Source: Oscillibacter sp. (lineage in GTDB: Bacteria > Bacillota > Clostridia > Oscillospirales > Oscillospiraceae). From it: a DNA stretch of 15,805 nt. This document shows positions 12,956 through 15,805 of the stretch, in pieces (the stretch's first letter is position 1; each line of letters begins with the position of its first letter). The notes below the pieces were generated by a model. The model saw only the letters and a program-made list of their open reading frames with translations, was not told where the DNA came from and ran no database searches. Made by a program: the position numbers and the translations under genes. Location of the stretch: assembly GCA_024404295.1 (NCBI GenBank), contig JAKSQE010000012.1, positions 1 to 15,805 of the forward strand, read 5' to 3'.

Positions 12956-14881
12956 ATGAAACGGATTCGCTCTCTGTTATGTGCAGCTCTGGCTTGCCTG
13001 ATGCTGTGTTCTGTCACCTCTGTGGCGGCTACTCCGGCGGAAGAGGAGTGGGAAACGACGATCCTGTTTACCCACGACCTGCATTCCCATTTCCTCCCGC
13101 AGCCTACCGATGGCGGCGAGAGCGGCGGCTATGCTCGACTGAAAACAGTCATCGATGCCGAGCGTGCCAAGCACCCTGATGCACTGGTGCTGGACGGCGG
13201 TGACTTTTCCATTGGCTCTCTGGTGCAGACCCTCTATACCACAGAGGGTGCTGAGCTGCGCACCATGGGGGCATTGGGCTATGATGCGACCACCATTGGC
13301 AACCATGAATTTGACCACAAGGGTCACGGCTTTGGAGAAATGCTGAATGCCGCAGTAGACAGCGGCGAGGCGCTGCCCGCTCTGCTGGAGGCAAACTATG
13401 CTCCGGCAGACGACAACCCTGACAAGGCGTATATCCAAGCCGCCATGGATCGCTACGGCGTGGAGGAGACCATGCTGCTGGAGCGAGGTGGTGTGACCTA
13501 TGGCATCTTTGGCCTGATGGGTGTGGACTCCAACGACTGTGCACCTACCTCCGGCTTTACGCTGACAGATGCTGCCGATGCGGCAAAGCACTGTGTGGCA
13601 TCTTTGAAAGAACAGGGCGCACAGGTCATTATCTGCCTTTCCCACAGCGGAACGGACGAAAATCAGAAGAAGTCCGAGGATGAATTGCTGGCCAAAGCCG
13701 TGGATGGTATTGATGTCATTGTTTCCGGACATACCCATTCCATTCTGACCGAACCTTTGGTGGTGAATGATACGCTGATCGTTTCCTGCGGCCCTTACTG
13801 CGAAAATCTGGGTGTGCTGACAGTGAAGGGAACTTACGGCAAGGCAGAAAAGACGGTGGAGGATTACCGCCTGATCCCGATTGACCAGACTCAGAAGGAC
13901 GATGCCCAGATGGCACAGCTTGTCGAACAGTGGAAGGAGCAGGTAGGCGCGACCTATCTGGCCCGCTACGGCCTGACCTATGATCAAGTGCTGACCACAA
14001 CAAACTTTACCATGATCAAGCCCACCTACGGTTATCAGGAAAACAACTGCGTGGGTATGCTGGTGGCAGATGCCTTCCAGTGGGCCGTGGACAATCTGGA
14101 AGCCACACATTATGACGGACATACCATAACCGTCACCGCTGACGGCGTGCTTCGTGCAGACCTGGCTGCCGGTAATATCACCACGTCCATGGCCTTCGAT
14201 GTGCTGTCTATGGGTGTGGGTGAGGATGGCACTTCCGGATTCCCTCTGGTGGATGTGTATCTCACCGGCAAGGAACTGAAAGCAGCTATGGAGGTGGACG
14301 CTTCCGTTACTCCCATCATGCCTGCGGCGCAGCTCTATATGAGCGGGGTAGCATATTCTTTCAACACCAATCGCATGTTCTTTAACCGCGTCTATGACGC
14401 AAAACTGGTGGAGCCCTTTGTGGGTTATGACTGTGGTATGGCGAAGGAAGCAGACATAGACGATGAGCAACTGTACCGTGTGGTCACGGGAATGTATTCC
14501 GCACAGATGCTGGGCACGGTGAAGAGCAAATCTATGGGACTGCTGTCTTTGGAGCCTAAGGACGAGTACGGCGAGCTTATCACGGATTTCTCTACTCGCA
14601 TTCTTTATGACAAGGATGGCAACGAGATCAAGGAATGGTATGCACTGGCTGCTTATCTGGAGCAGATGGGCAAGCAGGGAATGCCGGAGTATTATGCAAA
14701 TGCAGAACAAAACGGCAGTAAGCAGGTAAACCGTGGATTCGTTCCCGGTCAACTTCTGGTTGGCTGGAACTGGATCAGCTGGGTGGTTCTGGCGGTCGTT
14801 TTGCTGCTGTGCCTGCTGATTTTCTTGGTGATCAGGACCATCGTTCGCCGGAGAAGAATCCGCAAAGGATATCGCAAATAA
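12956..14881 (+). CDS. Secreted, membrane-anchored 5'-nucleotidase / metallophosphoesterase
   Basis: A 641-residue protein of the UshA/NutA class. A signal peptide (MKRIRSLL then a hydrophobic core, cleavage near AA-T25) is followed by a calcineurin-like metallophosphatase domain: DLHSH (Asp41, His43), LDGGDFS (Asp83), TIGNHEFDH (Asn116, His117), LSHSG (229-232) and SGHTH (257-261) supply the dimetal ligands. The C-terminal nucleotidase domain spans about residues 330-560. A transmembrane helix (about 606-628) and an Arg/Lys-rich tail anchor it to the membrane, in place of a sortase motif. Such enzymes release phosphate and nucleosides from extracellular nucleotides. The ATG at 12956 is preferred (AGAGG 7 nt upstream); an ATG 24 nt earlier with AAGGAT is a possible alternative. 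A terminator follows. Confidence 0.87.
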   Translation: MKRIRSLLCAALACLMLCSVTSVAATPAEEEWETTILFTHDLHSHFLPQPTDGGESGGYARLKTVIDAERAKHPDALVLDGGDFSIGSLVQTLYTTEGAELRTMGALGYDATTIGNHEFDHKGHGFGEMLNAAVDSGEALPALLEANYAPADDNPDKAYIQAAMDRYGVEETMLLERGGVTYGIFGLMGVDSNDCAPTSGFTLTDAADAAKHCVASLKEQGAQVIICLSHSGTDENQKKSEDELLAKAVDGIDVIVSGHTHSILTEPLVVNDTLIVSCGPYCENLGVLTVKGTYGKAEKTVEDYRLIPIDQTQKDDAQMAQLVEQWKEQVGATYLARYGLTYDQVLTTTNFTMIKPTYGYQENNCVGMLVADAFQWAVDNLEATHYDGHTITVTADGVLRADLAAGNITTSMAFDVLSMGVGEDGTSGFPLVDVYLTGKELKAAMEVDASVTPIMPAAQLYMSGVAYSFNTNRMFFNRVYDAKLVEPFVGYDCGMAKEADIDDEQLYRVVTGMYSAQMLGTVKSKSMGLLSLEPKDEYGELITDFSTRILYDKDGNEIKEWYALAAYLEQMGKQGMPEYYANAEQNGSKQVNRGFVPGQLLVGWNWISWVVLAVVLLLCLLIFLVIRTIVRRRRIRKGYRK

Positions 14882-14897
14882 TGGAAATATGAAATTG

Positions 14898-14925
14898 AGG
14901 CGGCCGAAAGGCCGCCTGCTTTTTT
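14898..14925 (+). terminator. Rho-independent terminator of the nucleotidase gene
   Basis: AGGCGGCC (14898-14905) and GGCCGCCT (14910-14917) pair perfectly around a GAAA tetraloop, followed by GC and six T. It lies 17 bp past the stop codon. Confidence 0.95.
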
Positions 14926-14984
14926 CCTGTTTTCTGCCGTGTAATCAAGCACAAAAATATTTTTTTTAGAAAAAATATGGAATT

Positions 14985-15054
14985 TGCACCCTTTCTGCAC
15001 CCTTCCCAGTGTTAGACTGCACTTAGAAAGAACGAAAACGCCGCAGACAGCGGC
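14985..15054 (+). promoter_or_regulatory. Leader region of the unknown gene: direct repeat and small hairpin
   Basis: TGCACCCTT occurs twice (14985-14993 and 14996-15004) with an 11-bp period, one helical turn, resembling a regulator site. Further on GCCGC-AGACA-GCGGC (15040-15054) forms a small hairpin just before the ribosome binding site CAGGAGG (15061-15067). No clear -35/-10 pair was found; TAGACT near 15013 is a weak -10 candidate. The upstream stretch 14941-14980 is AT-rich. Confidence 0.35.
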
Positions 15055-15074
15055 AATCTACAGGAGGCATTCTT

Positions 15075-15482
15075 ATGGAATACAAACTGAATAAAAACGA
15101 ATCTCTGGATGTACAGGCAATGGCCTATTTCTCCAAGTACTTTTCCGAGCGGATGGATGACGGCAAGCAGTTTGACCTCTCTCAGCTCCGTGTCTACGCC
15201 GGCAATCCTCAGAAAAGCGGCGCAGCTCCCCAGCTGCTCAGCGGTGATGCCCTCCGCAACCACATGAACCTCTCCCAGCCGGTGTTCGTCACCTACGGTG
15301 ATAACAAGATGGTGCCCTTCATGGCAAACAAGAATCGACTCTGCTCCGGTAAGGAGCTGACCAATCTGGCCAGCGAAATGAAGCTTCAGGAGCCGGAAGA
15401 GCCCGCACCTGTCCCCAGACCCGGTCGTTTCGCCCGCTTCCTGGCCCGCAGCGGCATCAAGACCAAGTCTTACAAAACCTAG
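15075..15482 (+). CDS. Hypothetical protein, possibly the first part of an interrupted longer gene
   Basis: I do not recognise this 135-residue protein. It has a strong ribosome binding site (AGGAGG, 7 nt upstream) and strongly coding-like codon use. Residues 1-105 look like a small soluble domain (FSKYFSERMDDG, LRVYAGNP, FVTYGDNKMVPF). A Glu/Pro linker (about 107-118) and an Arg/Lys-rich end (RPGRFARFLARSG) follow. There is no signal peptide or membrane segment. It ends in TAG, the only TAG among the complete genes of the window, and coding-like sequence goes on for at least 320 bp after it. It may therefore be truncated by a nonsense mutation. Confidence 0.7.
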   Translation: MEYKLNKNESLDVQAMAYFSKYFSERMDDGKQFDLSQLRVYAGNPQKSGAAPQLLSGDALRNHMNLSQPVFVTYGDNKMVPFMANKNRLCSGKELTNLASEMKLQEPEEPAPVPRPGRFARFLARSGIKTKSYKT

Positions 15483-15805
15483 AAGGCCCATCAGCAGGGC
15501 ATGCAGAGCTACTCTAAAGCCCCACCCATCCGGATGAGCCCCGCTTCTCCCTGAAGAACAAGGCAGAGGCCACTCTCTCCGAGGACGGCACTCTGCAGAT
15601 CGGCGATGCCATGAATCAGGGTCCCAAGCTGGATCCGGAGGTAACAGCCGCTTATGAGGCCGAGGAGGCCGCCAAGAATGCCCAGAAGAGCCATCACAAG
15701 AAGCCTACCGTCCACGAGAATCCCGAACAGTATGCCATTGACCACGAGGAAGCCAAGGAGATGGGCAAACAGTCCACCTACGAGTACAACATGGAACAGC
15801 AGGCA
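15483..15805 (+). pseudogene. Coding-like continuation of the preceding gene in a shifted frame, open to the window edge
   Basis: After the TAG the same frame continues with KAHQQGMQSYSKA and then would hit TGA at 15552. From 15518 a different frame is open for 96 codons to the window end, starting AGC-CCC-ACC and giving THPDEPRFSLKNK followed by a highly charged Glu/Lys/Gln/Ala-rich sequence. One extra C in the CCCC run at 15520-15523 would join the two frames. No ribosome binding site or convincing start supports an independent gene. It is most easily read as the rest of the 15075 gene, broken by one stop codon and one frameshift. Confidence 0.45.

Noticed and set aside
12977..14752. 591-codon minus-strand frame
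   Set aside because: Antisense shadow of the nucleotidase gene, which has signal peptide, metal ligands, promoter and terminator.
1..15805. A mobile element or defence system explaining the cargo between khpA and rimM
   Set aside because: No transposase, integrase, clear flanking repeats or defence-gene motifs were found; the genes there are metabolic, regulatory and surface-related.

Overview
The window looks like a chromosomal segment of a Gram-positive Clostridia member, probably an Oscillospirales-type gut bacterium. This is inferred from the gene content (ylxM-ffh-rpsP-khpA, a YmfF/YmfH protease pair, Lgt, a lipobox lipoprotein), strong AGGAGG-type ribosome binding sites, occasional TTG starts and moderate GC. 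No species call is possible from the sequence alone. Nearly all of it is ordinary housekeeping DNA; the less usual material lies at about 1.3-3.0 kb, in the broken dipeptidase at 5.6-6.6 kb, and at the right edge.

Left part (1-5.6 kb). On the minus strand runs ylxM-ffh-rpsP-khpA (signal recognition, ribosomal protein S16, KH RNA-binding protein), and at the far left edge the start of rimM, which normally follows khpA directly. Here the two are separated by about 2.9 kb holding cysK (minus), a divergent Rrf2-family regulator and a plus-strand lipoprotein with a Pro-Ala-Glu-Thr-Lys repeat tract. The inserted block is insulated by terminators and rimM has its own promoter. The cysK/rrf2 intergenic region carries several copies of an ACCTACC element lying inside both promoters, so the Rrf2 protein probably represses cysK and itself.

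Middle part (5.6-11.8 kb, plus strand). A peptidase M19 (dipeptidase) gene carries one -1 frameshift. Next comes a compact run with its own promoter: two M16-family proteins (an inactive YmfF-like one and an active HxxEH YmfH-like one, overlapping by 4 bp), lgt, folD (overlapping lgt) and a GNAT acetyltransferase with a YoaP-like C-terminal domain. It ends at a terminator that also serves the convergent arcC.

Right part (11.8-15.8 kb). A solitary carbamate kinase gene (minus) is divergent from a secreted, C-terminally membrane-anchored 5'-nucleotidase-family phosphoesterase (plus), which ends at a clean terminator. The final gene (15075 onward) encodes a protein I do not recognise. Its frame is closed by a TAG, but coding-like sequence continues to the window edge in a shifted frame, so it may be a decaying or interrupted longer gene.

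No tRNA, rRNA, CRISPR array, insertion sequence or phage gene was seen. I did not find a convincing new multi-gene system; the best leads are the cargo block inside the ribosomal locus, with its operator set, and the interrupted gene at the right edge.
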